Positions 36,600 through 48,609 of a DNA stretch of 64,000 bases are shown here, in pieces (within the stretch, counting starts at the first letter, position 1; each line of letters begins with the position of its first letter). Source of the DNA: Mercenaria mercenaria (lineage: Eukaryota > Mollusca > Bivalvia > Venerida > Veneridae); contig NC_069369.1 of the NCBI RefSeq assembly GCF_021730395.1, forward strand, positions 62,833,501 to 62,897,500, read 5' to 3'. The notes beneath the pieces were generated by a model. The model did no database searches. It was not told where the DNA came from and saw only the letters and a list, made by a program, of their open reading frames with translations. The position numbers were made by a program, and so were the translations under genes.

Positions 36600-37669
36600 T
36601 GTCAAGTTTTGGGTTAACTATAACGGTGACAATATCTGAGGTATCTTCGAAGCAGTATACACGATGAAGGTTTCCTAGATATACTTGACTTGCTGTACCC
36701 CTAGACTTGCTTCACGTCTTAGACTTGCTTCACTTCTTAGACGTGCTTCACTTCCTGGACTTGCTTCACGTCTTAGATTTGCTTCGCTTCTTAGACTTGC
36801 TTCGCTTCTTAGACTTGCTCCTCTAATTTAAATTGCTCCTCTCACTTAACTTGCTGCACAACCTGGACTTGCTGCACTTGGAAGACTTACTCCTCCGAAT
36901 TGGACTTGCTCCTGTTACTGGACTTGCTGCGCAACCTGGACTTGCTGCACTTGGAAGACTTACTCTTCCAAATTGGACTTGCTCCTTTTACTGGACTTGC
37001 TGCGCAACCTGGACTTGCTGCACTTGGAAGACTTACTCTTCTGAAAATTGGACTTGCTCCTTTTACTGGACTTGCTGCGCAACCTGGACTTGCTGCACTT
37101 GGAAGACTTACTCTTTCCAAATTAGACTTGCTCCTTTTACTGGACTTGCTGCGCAACCTGGACTTGCTGCACTTGGAAGACTTACTTTTTCCAAATTGGA
37201 CTTGCTGCGCAACCTGAACTTGCTGCACTTGGAAGACTTACTCTTCCGAATTGGACTTGCTCCTCTTACTGGACTTGCTGCGCAACCTGGACTTGCTGCA
37301 CTTGGAAGACTTACTCTTCCGAATTGGACTTGCTCCTCTTACTGGACTTGCTGCGCAACCTGGACTTGCTGCACTTGGAAGACTTACTCTCACGAATTGG
37401 ACTTGCTGCGCAACCGGGACTTGCTGCGCTTTGGAGACGTACTCCTCTAACTGAAACTCTTAAGTTTCGTTAGTGACAATACTGGAGGTTTCTTTCTAAA
37501 CCTTATTTTTTTCTCTCTTTTTTTTATTTCTATTCCATTTCAAGTATAAATACAAAACGCGCGAACCGGATTGAGAGACGCCATTGTGACGTCACGCGAA
37601 CAAAAATAGCATACACAAAATGGCGGCAAATTGTGTTTGTTTTATACAAATAAATTGATATTTTTGACA
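36600..37669 (-). repeat. LTR, 5' copy (1070 bp)
   Basis: Same ends as the copy at 32294-33324, with about eight units of the internal repeat rather than seven, which explains much of the length difference. TGACGTCA lies at 37587-37594. Apparent long open frames in both LTRs come from the internal repeat. Confidence 0.92.
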
Positions 37670-37674
37670 GTGGG

Positions 37675-38532
37675 TCATTAGGGTCAAGAACTATATCACT
37701 AGGCCAGATAAAAGGAAAATCTTGTTAACACTCTAGAGTCCACAGTTTTAATTTGAAACTCACGAGAATTGGTCAGAATGGTTTTTTATGACGTCTAGGT
37801 CAAGTTCGAATCTGGGTCATGTGGGGTCAAAAACAAGGTCATCCGGTCAAATCAAAGGGAAAGCTAGATAACACTCCAGAGGCCATGTTTACGACCCTAT
37901 TTTCATGAAACTTGGCCAAAATGTTGACCTTGATGATCTTTAGCCCAAGTTGAATCTGTATCATCTAGGCTCAAAAACTAGGTCACCTGTTAAAATCAAA
38001 TAAAAACCTTGTGTATACAATAGGGGTTGCATTTTAATCTCGAAATACTTTTTATACGGGTCATATGTGGTCATAAACTAGGTCACCAGATCAAATCAAA
38101 GTATAAGCTTGTTAACACCCTAGGGGGCACAGTTTTGATTCTATTTTCATAAAACTTGGCCAGATTGCTTGCTATCATAAAGAATTAGAAGATTATAAAT
38201 CAGGGTTACGTGGGGTCAAAAACAAGGTCAATAGGTCAAATCAATGAAAAAGCGTGTATACACTCTAGAGGCCACTTTTTTGCTCCAATCTTACCCGTAT
38301 CTTTGTCAGAATGTTTGTTGTTATGAAATTTTGGACAAGTTCGAATCCGGGTCATGTAGGACAAAAAAATAGGTCATTAGGTCAAATCAAAGGAAATGCT
38401 TGTTTACACTCAAGAGGCCATCTTTTTTGTTGTTTTTTTTTTGAAAATTGGTCAGAATATTTGTCTCCATGAAATCACTAGGTAAAACATGTTTACACTG
38501 TTATGGTGTGTAACTCAGGTGAGCGAACTAGG
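37675..38532. repeat. Degenerate tandem array, right part
   Basis: Continues the units seen at 30703-32293 (GGGTCATGTGGGGTCAAAAA, AAATCAAAGGAAAAGC, AACACTCTAGAGGCCA) and ends with AACTCAGGTGAGCGAACTA, an imperfect inverted match to the array's opening TAGTTCACCTGAGC. The two parts together form one repeat of about 2.4 kb with inverted ends. Confidence 0.8.
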
Positions 38533-39294
38533 GCCATCTTGATCCTGCTGTTTTATTTTATCTGATATATCCATTACCTTCCCGACTCAGCAAGAAATAT
38601 CAATTGTTTGGGTTTATTGAGGAATTTTCGCTCGATATCAGTTGGATTTAAAGGCAGTAACAATTTACCTCTAAAGGTTTTCGCACACATTGAAATTAAT
38701 TAATATCTGGTTTAAACGGTTGGGAATGAATAAATGTCTTAACAATGAGAATTTCAGCGCTATCCTAAATGCATCTAAATTAATAACTTCACTGTTAAAA
38801 ACAACCTACAGTTATTTTAACCTGACAATGTAACTACTTGGTTGGTTTCGTCAGCATAATGGCAATAAAATTCTTAAAATATTAAAAACAATTTCCTTTG
38901 TTTCACTATAGTATTTTATCAAAGGTAAGACACACTGATATGATTCTGATAAATATATAAATTGAGTAAGAGTGGTGCCTAATGTTGTCAAATCAAGAAC
39001 TATAAGAAAAATGTTTTATTATTATCAAGTTATAAAATACCTATAAGGATTTAGGTGTAACAGTTTATAACTTTCTAACAACACATTTACGTATCTTATA
39101 GAAACGTCGTAAATTTATAAGCAGTCAGTTAATATCTCTTCAAAACAAGAACCAAGTTAAAGCGATAACTGACTAAAAGCTTACACTTCTAGTGTCATTT
39201 TATATGTTTTGTATTAAAAGTTAACCAAAAGCAAACATACTGTTTATAATACCTTTATGTAAGCAGGACATTAAGGCTTACCACGTAATATTAA
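38533..39294. other. AT-rich unassigned DNA
   Basis: No gene or repeat recognised. Confidence 0.45.
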
Positions 39295-39474
39295 TCACTC
39301 TTGACACCTCTTTCCTAATGGCATGAGAAAAGAGAAGCTAGTTTCCCTTTTAATGATGGGCGCTAAACAAGGGAGCTACTGGTACCATTTGACACGTTTT
39401 TGAGATGACGCGGACGGGAATCGAACTCCCTCTATCAAAGCGGATGCTCTGTCACTAGGCTAACGAGGCGGTTT
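39295..39474 (-). mobile_element. tRNA-headed SINE, family C
   Basis: On the minus strand it opens with ACCGCCTCGTTAGCCTAGTG, has a B box (GAGTTCGATTCCCG), then CGCGTCATCTC and a body with GGTACCAGTAGCTCCCTTG and TTAGCGCCCATCATTAAA. Head and body layout fit a mollusc SINE different from families A and B. The anticodon arm is degraded, excluding a working tRNA. Confidence 0.6.
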
Positions 39475-40263
39475 CACAAAATACCGTTGTACCGTTTAAG
39501 CTTAAAGATAAAGCTTATTACAATTCTTATGCTGCAATTAAAGATACCAAATATACAGTGTAATATAAATACAGTCTGCATTTCATATTCCGCATAATAC
39601 AGAAACTGTCTAATTTAATTCGCAAGACTTGGACTTTTGTCCTTGATTGTATTCTGTAATCTTTCTCTTTCGGCTTTAAACTGATCAAATAAAATGAATC
39701 CCTAGTTTTAGTCAGTACTCAACAAAACATCAGTGACTACTTGGTAAGGACTTTGAAGTGATTCTTATCTTTCATTTATATTTCTTTCTTCTGAATATAT
39801 GGAACAGTGGATGTTTTGCTCATACATTCAGGCCCGAATGACGATATTAACTTGTGTATACAATTGTGTCGTTATAAAATGAAAACCATTAATGAAAGAG
39901 ATGAAAGAGATGAAAGAGACATTTAGGCACACTTATTTATGTTATTGTTTATTTCTAAACAATTATAAATATCCTACAGGGACAGTTTAACCGTTTACTA
40001 AAAACTGGATTTCGAAATTTCTTTCCTAGCAGCAAAAAAAGTTTAAAACGTTAGATTATTTTTCTTTCATTGTGGCCTGATGGCTATATATGATAATCTG
40101 AAGCATACATGCACAGTGCTTTCACGTCTGATATACTATCTGTGTAATTATGCCCGTACGTTACAGACAATATCAAACCCATCAAGACTTTAGTTCTCAT
40201 TCTTACACATTTTGCTCACATTGCATAGTAATGTATCATTAGTAACTTACATGATTAAATAAA
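39475..40263. other. AT-rich unassigned DNA
   Basis: No gene recognised; a short GAAAGAGAT triplication lies near 39895-39920. Confidence 0.45.
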
Positions 40264-40500
40264 TGAGCCGTGCCGTGGGAAAATCAACATAGTGGGTTTG
40301 CGACCAGCATGGATCCAGACCAGCCTGCGCATCCGCGCAGCCTGGTCAGGATCCATGCTGTTCGCTTTCAAAGCATGTTGCAATTAGAGAAACTGTTAGC
40401 GAACAGCGTGGATCCTGACCAGACTGGGCGGATGCGCAGGCTGGTCTGGGTCCATGCTGGTCGCAAAGCCACTATGTTGGTTTTCTCATGGCACGGCTCA
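40264..40500. mobile_element. 237-bp inverted-repeat element family 1, copy 4
   Basis: Ends TGAGCCGTGCCGTGGG and CATGGCACGGCTCA, the same 237-bp length and the same nested stems as the copies at 16088, 19035 and 20848, with a few scattered substitutions. Non-coding. Confidence 0.85.
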
Positions 40501-40869
40501 AATAAGGCACTAACTATTATTATGTAATTTCTTTTGTTATTGTTAGGAAGAACACTGTCAAGGTCTAAGTATGTCTTAGTCAATATGCAGTGACAGAAAC
40601 GTTCTGCTAAATAAACACATTTAATAACAATTATTCTTGATTTCACTTGTTAAAGACGATTATGTTAACATTGTTAGGTTTTTGTCTCTTAAGATTTTGA
40701 AATTTTTATTGGAGAGAATAAAAGTATGTTGTCACGGGATTTAATCTAAATATATATTTTTTAATTAAATGATTTCTTCAATTATCTATCGTTGGAAAAG
40801 AATTTTTTACGATTTCTCATAGTTTTAAAGACACGTCTGATGAATTTTTACTTAATTTTATATAAATAA

Positions 40870-42940
40870 ATGTAGGCATGAGCAACTAAAGCTAAACATT
40901 TTGTTCATAACATTATTCAAAACTTCTGGTCTTTTTACAGATTTTATTAAAAGTAAAATTATAAAAATGCGCATTGCTCGTGACGTTTATCACTTTGTAT
41001 TTTCTTAGATGTTTGAATTTCAATGGAAGATTGATCAGCATGAACATGATCAGGAATGTTCCTTTCTACTTCATCAATTTTTTTTTTTTTTTTGAATATC
41101 TAATGTGACCTAGATCAGCTGTTCTTCTGATGTAGCAGAGAAAATGCATACCACTGGAACATTAAACGACCGATTAGGCTGATGTTAATCAAATTTACGA
41201 AGCTATTATTTTCGAATTAATATCTATTGAAAAATAATGTTTGATAAATCTCTCTCGAAAGAATTTTATTGTAAATTTCTACTTGTCATGAATTATGAGC
41301 GCACTGTGCGAAAACCAACGCTAGTGGTTTGCGACTAGTATGGATCCTTTATCAGTTACATACATACTTGAGATCCAAAATAAAACAGTTTGGACGTGGA
41401 AATAAACGAATAATATGGATATCTACTGATCCGGATCATTGCTGGTCGCAAAGCATTGGTTTCTCACAATATATACTTGTTACATAATAACACTGATTGA
41501 ATCCATCTAAGAAATCTTTCAATTCAAAGTAGTTGAATACTTGTTAATCTTGACAGACAGGTGGTTAGCACGTGATCAGCGGTCGGTCAGCGGTCATGTT
41601 TGATGTGTTTAATTATATTATAAATTAGCTTTAAACGAAGTAGGTGTTTGTTTCCATGTTTCCAGCTGCTTTACAAGTCAGATATTTTAGCAGTTTAATA
41701 ATAACTGATTTACAATTAAACTCCGTTTTATTGCATTTCTTCTTATCATAGATCAAGGAGTCGATTAATTATAAAGGTAAAATAACTTGCCGCTTACGCC
41801 GGTGCGGGTTTTGCACATTTTCATTATTCCTTATGAACAGATTCAATCAAAAAACTTATGTTGTTATTTTGTTTGTTTGTGTTCTTTGTCTTATAGTTTT
41901 CAACAATTGTCAAACCACCAGAGTTTAAGTGTTGTGAGGCAATCAAAAAAGGTATCACCGTTCTTAGACTCCGTGTTGTTATCTTTCCTGGTCCATTCTA
42001 ATAATGGAGTCTAGTTATTATATGTGTATTATACCTCTTTAGCCGGCGCTACGGGTCATAAGGGGTCACTATTGAACATTTCATTTCCTCCCATTAGTGG
42101 ACTATTAGTCTGTAAATGAATTTAAGTCACATATTATTTCCATTGGTTGAGAGATGTCCTTCCAAAGGATATCCTTATACATTTTATTTTTACATCAGAA
42201 TATCTTCTTTTACTATTACTCATTTCGTGTCTTGAAACGGCTTCCCAACAGATATGCATTTTCTTGTTTCTTTCTTTTTATTGTCTTCGATATGTCGTAA
42301 AACTGTAGAAAGTTTGATGCCTTTATAACCGAAATCGTATAAACGTTCACAAATTATTAAGGTTTTATTTGTGATGGCAGATTTAGTAGTGCCTAAATGA
42401 CATAATTTTTCAGCTGCAAAACATTTAGTTTAAGACAGTACTTCAATGTGAAATGGAAGTTGAGGCAAAAACTCTTATGTTACAACCGTAGGGGGTGCAA
42501 TGTAAACATCCAAGCATTATTATCGTAGAATCATATACGTTAACACATTGATGAGCCCTTATTGATCATTTTGTTAATCATGCTTGTATTTCCGTAGTGC
42601 GTCATTGCCAAATCAAATAGCAGTACTATTCGAAAAACGACAGCAACTTATTTCTGAATGAAACATATGAACGCCGGCATTCATTTCCCTAGATCATTTC
42701 CTATCCGACGATCATAGTTTTGATTTAAAACTTAAGAAACAACAACAATTGTTTTGACATTTATTGGAGCAAAATCATTTGATGATGAAAAATCGGTGAG
42801 TAAACACGTTTACTTTGAATAAAAAGGATCATGTTACTTTTTCCTGCGCTCAAGCACGTAAACCCTTGTCACATATTGACATACGGGCCTATTTTTATCC
42901 GATGTAATCAGTATTGCATCATAATTTTTTGTAATTTTTG
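40870..42940. repeat. Diverged tandem duplication, copy A
   Basis: Phrases in this segment recur in the same order in 42945-44590: TCTGATGTAGC, GATTAGGCTG, CCACCAGAGTTTAAGTG against CCACCAGTTTAAGTG, TCTGTAAATGAATT against TCTGTAAATAATT, GGATCATGTTACTTTTTCC, and others. It contains a badly eroded relative of the 237-bp element at about 41296-41470. No gene recognised. Confidence 0.65.
41296..41470. mobile_element. Eroded inverted-repeat element, family 1-like
   Basis: TGAGCGCACTGTGCGAAAAC, GTGGTTTGCGACTAGTATGG and, at the right, CATTGCTGGTCGCAAAGC and TTGGTTTCTCACA match the two ends of family 1 with single-base gaps. The central stems are replaced by unrelated AT-rich sequence. Confidence 0.5.
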
Positions 42941-42944
42941 ATTA

Positions 42945-44590
42945 TTGAGGTAAATGTCAGATTCACTAGCATAAAATACCCTCATGTTTTTCAGTATTCA
43001 TAATTCAAATTCGGGTCATTTCTTACAGATTGTTAAGTAATATAAAATGTTGCTTAGTTTATACTTCGTAATTTCTAGATGTTTTAATTCCAATGAAATT
43101 ATCAGCACTGAACATGTCATAAATGTTCCTCCATTATCAGTTTATTTCGGTATATCAAAATGTGAACCAAATAGCTGGTTCACTGATGTAGCCGAGAATC
43201 CCACTGAAATTACGAATTAGGCTGGAATCACCTTTAAATTATTATTCGGATAATATCCTTGAAAAATCAATTTGAAATCTATCTCTGAAAAATTTATTCA
43301 TTCTGCTAGTCAAATTATGACGCACTGAGGAAAACAATTAGTTGTTAACTTGTTGTATGATTTTTGCATTACAGATATTATTGGTAAATTTTGGGTGAAA
43401 TAAACAGAATATGGTTACATATATTTGCTGGGCAAGTCATTGGTTCTAATTTACGGTAATATCACACTATTTATTAAAATTTTTCAGATTTGTATTAAAT
43501 TTAGAAACAGGGTTAAACGTTTGTTGTAAAGGTATGTTTGAGTATTTAATGAATTGTATATAATTAGTAAAATGTCTTGTTTCCATATTTATGTTACAAC
43601 ATATTTTAAGTTAGAAACGATTATCATTGAACTCGTTTTAAATTTGGCAATCTCATCATGTATTATATGATCATTTAATTTTAATGGTACAATCTTGCAT
43701 CTATTAGCCGTGTGGTGTATGCAATTTATTATTCTTATGGAACCCAAAATCAAAAAACTTTGATTGTATATTTGATTGTTTGTGTGTAATTATGGCTGCA
43801 GTTTATCATTTCAATCCACCAGTTTAAGTGTTTACATCAAAAGTTATCACTTTTAACTCCTTTTAAATCTTTGTCTTTAATAAGTGAGTTAGTAATTAAT
43901 GGAATACTTTAGTGACGCGCTACGGTAATAAGGGACTATGAACTTGTATCACATATGATTTGTCTGTAAATAATTAGTCACGTATTATTTATTGGTGAGA
44001 GAGTGTCCCCAAAGGAGTTATCCTTACTTATTTTTTTCTAATTGTCTTACTATTATATTTCATTTTAACGCTTCCCACAGATAGCATTTTCTGGTTTTTC
44101 TTTTAACCGATAGTACAAACCTGAGAAATTTGTGCTTTCAAATCGCTATAACGTTCGATTATTAAGCGTATAGTTTGTCGCATGGTATGTGCCTAAACCG
44201 CAAAGTCAGCTGATAACATTTACTCGAAGATCAGCTTCAGGGAAATACAAAACCTAGTACAACCATAGGGAGCAATGAGAATCCAAGTTATTCACGTTAA
44301 AAGGTATGGTTAAACAATGTGTATGATATTTTTAATAGCTGATCTAAGTTCACCAATCAAATAGACTGTCATTCAAAAAGGACAACAACTTATTTCTGAT
44401 GAAAGATACTGAAGCGTTTATTTTTATTTTCTATCCAATCATTGTTTTGTTTACTTTCAAACAACATTTCATTTATTCAAAATCATTTTTGTGAATAAAT
44501 TGTGGTAAACTTACTGTAAAAGGATCATTGTTACTTTTTCGCTGCGGCTTCAAGTCACAAACCCTGCCTTTTAATGTATAATTTCACATA
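42945..44590. repeat. Diverged tandem duplication, copy B
   Basis: Collinear with copy A but some 400 bp shorter, with small gaps every ten to twenty bases. Such dense short indels are unusual for a natural duplication and resemble uncorrected long-read sequence. No gene recognised. Confidence 0.6.
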
Positions 44591-47500
44591 AAGCCCCAAA
44601 AGTCTTTTCTCAATATATGCGTTGCTCACAGGGTTATGCATGCATGTACACCAGAACAAATTTAATTCCTGGTTATCAATGTTATTAAACTACCACTGTG
44701 AGGAGTTGCGACATAAATGGAAATTGCACAGTGATCATTGTTGTCGATGGAATATACAAATTGGATCCCAGAGTACCTATAACTAAATACATTATTCGCC
44801 GAAAACGAGAAATTTGAACATGTGTGTTCATCGTCAGTCTAATCTTTAGCAGAGATTTTCAAACTTAAGTTTTACAGCAATAGGGTACTCGCTTACTTAA
44901 ATAGGCATATTTTAGGAAATAGAGGCGGTATTTCATTCAGTGTGATAATTGGTGCAATGCTCCTACTTTTGTAATGAGTTATTTTGCCTATAGGTACATT
45001 TTGCCGGCTTTCGTCATCTCAATTATTAATATTTACGTAGCACAAAAATTGTGCCCGCCTGATAAATCAATAACTAGTTTTGTGAACTAAGTAACTATAA
45101 AGTTTTCATTTACATAAGGAGAGAAAGGCAAATTTATTTTTGAACATAACCAGGATGTAAAATGTGTACAGTTTATTATTTTAGGCTGCATCGTTTATTT
45201 CAAAATCAATTTTAAAAATTCATACTTCTATAAGCAGGGACCGAAATATTTTCCCCATAAAATCATAACAGTTTCTTCATTATTCGTAAGTAGTTGATTA
45301 TGTGTTATATTGGAGTAACATTGTTTTCATAATAAGCACATAAATCATTTGTGTGATATGTCTAGAATAATAAAGGATGCAAAGTTAAAAGGCGTTGCCT
45401 AGCCCTTGATGTTGTTTCTCTTTTTGTAAAGGCATTCAATATATGCATTTATGTTTGGAATGATATTACATCTAAAATTAAAACAACATATCTAGTAGTA
45501 ATGTAGGTGCTAAAAATTAAGGAATGGTGTTTTGAAATGAATCAAATAACCAATGTTTATAATATATATTTATAATTATATATCATGACGTTAGGTTAAT
45601 TGCATGCATGACAACGGTCAATCTGGTACATCCTGTGGGCCTGTCATGCCTAATTAACAATGGTATTATTGTTATTATTATTATAGTTTTGACACCTGAC
45701 CTACTTCTTTTAAAACTTATAGTGATACATACTTCATAATCGAAAGAAGGCGTTATTGCACATTTTCTCCAAATCAATATATTCTGTTATTTTTTAAATT
45801 CATAGATATCAGGTAGCCATATTAACACTTGGCATTTTCAGAAAACTATTTCCTCATTATTTTTATTTTGTTTTCAAAATGTTTATTTCATTCCCAGTCT
45901 CGCCGTTTATCATCGCATAGTTTTCAGTAGCATTATATAAATATATTTCAAAAACCTCTTAGAGTGCCAGTATGTCATTTTGTACAGCTGCCTTCAATGA
46001 ATACACAACTATAATTACGTCATCAAAGATCATGAAAAATGTGTCAAATATCAAAACACTTTAACACCTGCTGATTTCTGAGTGTTTATTTTCCTTAACA
46101 TATCATGAGAATGTATACGATAGTTTATCTGTTTCCTTTTCTTGATCCCTAATAATGATCTTATTTGTTTGCTTTTTTAATCTGGGGAGACATAGTGCAT
46201 TGATGTAGGATGCTGTTGTAGCTCTTCTCTGTATCACATGTAGGACAAATTTGTTGACCGTATAGCAATGGAGTCCATGAAACACCTCAATATTTTGAAG
46301 AAGAAAAGCTGTACAATGCTACTCATGAAAAATAATAACGCACACTCTTTCAGAGATATTAGCATTAGTGTATCAGTCACAAAAACGAACATACACAATA
46401 TTTCAATTTGGAGATTATTTCGATTCAAGATGCTACCTAGAAAGTGTATTTCAGATATCGATTTAATTTATTACTGGATATTTTCCATTTCCACATATCA
46501 CTAAAAAAACATAAATGTAACCTTTAGTACAATTATTTAATAATTTCTTAAGCATATGGCCTGCCAGATTTTTATCAATTATATCGACATATTGGAGAAA
46601 CTTGTGACACATAACACCATTATTCAAAGGAAGTGTTTCCTGTCGGAGAAGCCGGATCCATGCATTCACTGGGAATTTACACATTTCTTTTAAATTTTCC
46701 GATGTATACTTACACAATTGATAATTGATGTTGACACGATTTTTATACACTATTACATGAATCCTTCTATAAATCGTAAGTCCTTTGTTTGTGTTATATG
46801 ACAAGTCTACATCAAATATTTAAACAATTATTTTGGAAAAGTCTCAAGTAGAATGGATTGCCAATTGTCAAAAGTATTTGCCCTCAGTCCTCCTTCAGTC
46901 CTTCAGACATCGGACATCGGGCAATAGATTTGACTATTTGACAACCGGCATTAAATTCAAGTCTGTATTCAGTAAGTATAAAAACACAGCTAATAACGGA
47001 AAAACCAACCTAAATCGTTTTCAATAATGGAATGTTTGCAAAACCGAATCATTAAAATAAACACTCTAGTTTAATAGTTCTTTAACCTTTACCAATAGAA
47101 ATGTAAAATTATAAAGCTGCATGAAAACACTGACAAAGGTACGTTGAGATAAGAATTATGTAAAAGATTAATCAAATATTTCAACATTTCATTCTGGAAT
47201 CGACAGGTACAATGTACTAGATGCATCTTAATAAGTGTATAGTTATGATATCATCTGGGAAATTGTAAGCAATGCATTTGCTTAACCGAAATATACATGT
47301 TTTCAGCTTGTCGGTTTCTAACCTATATTCACTGAATGCGTACGTGGTTAATCCGGAAGCAATAAAGGTGCATCAATATGCATATAAAAAGTGCATAAAC
47401 GTGGTTAAACTAAGCTTCGAATTATATTTAAGTCCAGTGAGTGATGTTTAGGTATACATTATGAAAGAACAAAAAATGAAAAAAAAAATTTGGATGTAGA

Positions 47501-47650
47501 TAATGACTAGTAAAATAAAACAGATACATGTACCGGTATACCCCAAGAATCATCAAAATGATATTAATATTTTATTTTATTACTCGAAATAAAAGACAAA
47601 TAAATCCCATGCAATTTACACATATTTATTTCTATAATATATAGTTCTGT
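44591..47650. other. AT-rich unassigned DNA
   Basis: Several overlapping minus-strand frames at 46103-46804 (longest 113 codons) have no recognisable domain, signal or splice arrangement. I see no other gene, RNA or named repeat. Confidence 0.4.
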
Positions 47651-47944
47651 TTGTTTGTTTGTTTGTTTGTTTTGGGTTTAACGCCGTTTTTCAACAGTAT
47701 TTCAGTCATGTAACGGCGGGCAGTTAACCTAACCAGCGTTCCTGGATTCTGTACCAGTACAAACCTGTTCTCCGCAAGTAACTGCCAACTTCCCCACATG
47801 AATCAGAGGTGGAGGACTAATGATATCAGACACAATGTCGTTTATCAAATAGTCACGGAGAACATACGCCCCGCCCAAGGATCGAACTCGCGACCCCGAG
47901 ATCCGTAGACCAACGCTCTTACCTATTGAGCTAAGCGGGCGGGC
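47651..47944 (-). mobile_element. tRNA-derived SINE, family B, with target duplication
   Basis: A full copy: on the minus strand it runs from GCCCGCCCGCTTAGCTCAAT through the B-box region (GAGTTCGATCC) and the body (CCTCCACCTCTGATTCATGT, GAACAGGTTTGTACTGGTAC) to GTTAAACCCAAAACAAAC and a tail of repeated AAAC. The 15-bp direct repeat AATATATAGTTCTGT flanks it exactly (47636-47650 and 47945-47959), proof of target-primed insertion. The clean duplication indicates a recent event. Confidence 0.93.
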
Positions 47945-48609
47945 AATATATAGTTCTGTATCATAATCATAATACAACGAGATGTATATAATGCACTGCA
48001 TACTTTAACGTACACTATCAACGAACAGTAATTAAACTAATGATGGAATGAATTGGCCGCTCAAAAAATTTACAGAGAAACATCGCTGGCTAGCCACAGC
48101 GCATGTAATTGACCGAAAGGAGAACAGACGTGTTGTAGACGCCAACGATGAATAAATTTGTATCAGTCCCTGGTACTAAACCCGCAAAAGTATCATACTA
48201 ACGCAACGCCAACGCAACGCCAACGCAAACGCAATAACGCAGTGTTAAACGGTCCAGATTACCGCAGATGACTGCCGAATTAAAGATACCATCCATCGCT
48301 GGCTAACCTCAGCGCATGGATAAAAACCTCAACCCGCACCACTGTACGGCAAAGCCAGCACTGCAACGCAATATTGGAATTACCAAGTACTAAGGGCAAA
48401 ACCAATGACGCAATACTCCTGTGCAAATAGTGTATGCTACATTTCTCAATTAGTGTTCTGATCAAAGGTCAGCCTACGCTGACGGCTGCCCTGTCACGAG
48501 AAGTAAGACCCTAATCAGATTTAAAATTTAGAAAATACAGACACACCTGATCACCTCTCGGTCGATAAAATTTCATGGCCACAATAAATTGCCAAATTTA
48601 TACCCCAAA

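Larger units (their letters stand above)
32294..37669 (-). mobile_element. Ty3/gypsy LTR retrotransposon, Gmr1-like order (fossil)
   Basis: The element is bounded by two direct repeats starting TGTCAA and ending TTGACA, flanked by the target duplication GTGGG (32289-32293 and 37670-37674). Reading on the minus strand, the parts are LTR, tRNA-Pro primer site, gag with SCAN-like capsid helices and a CCHC knuckle, part of an integrase, reverse transcriptase, RNase H, polypurine tract, LTR. Integrase ahead of reverse transcriptase is the copia-like order known from the Gmr1 group of Ty3/gypsy elements. The LTRs are nearly identical apart from repeat-unit number and scattered changes, so the insertion is young. 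The internal region is broken, with a few breaks and an incomplete pol. It sits inside an older tandem array. Confidence 0.92.

Noticed and set aside
36833-37454. Frames of up to 205 codons in the right LTR, on both strands
   Set aside because: Same repeat-unit effect. The unit has no gene-like composition.
46103-46804. Cluster of overlapping minus-strand frames, longest 113 codons
   Set aside because: No recognised motif, AT-driven composition and no splice structure; likely chance or a very old element.
47729-48001. 90-codon minus-strand frame
   Set aside because: It is the translated SINE family B copy plus flank.
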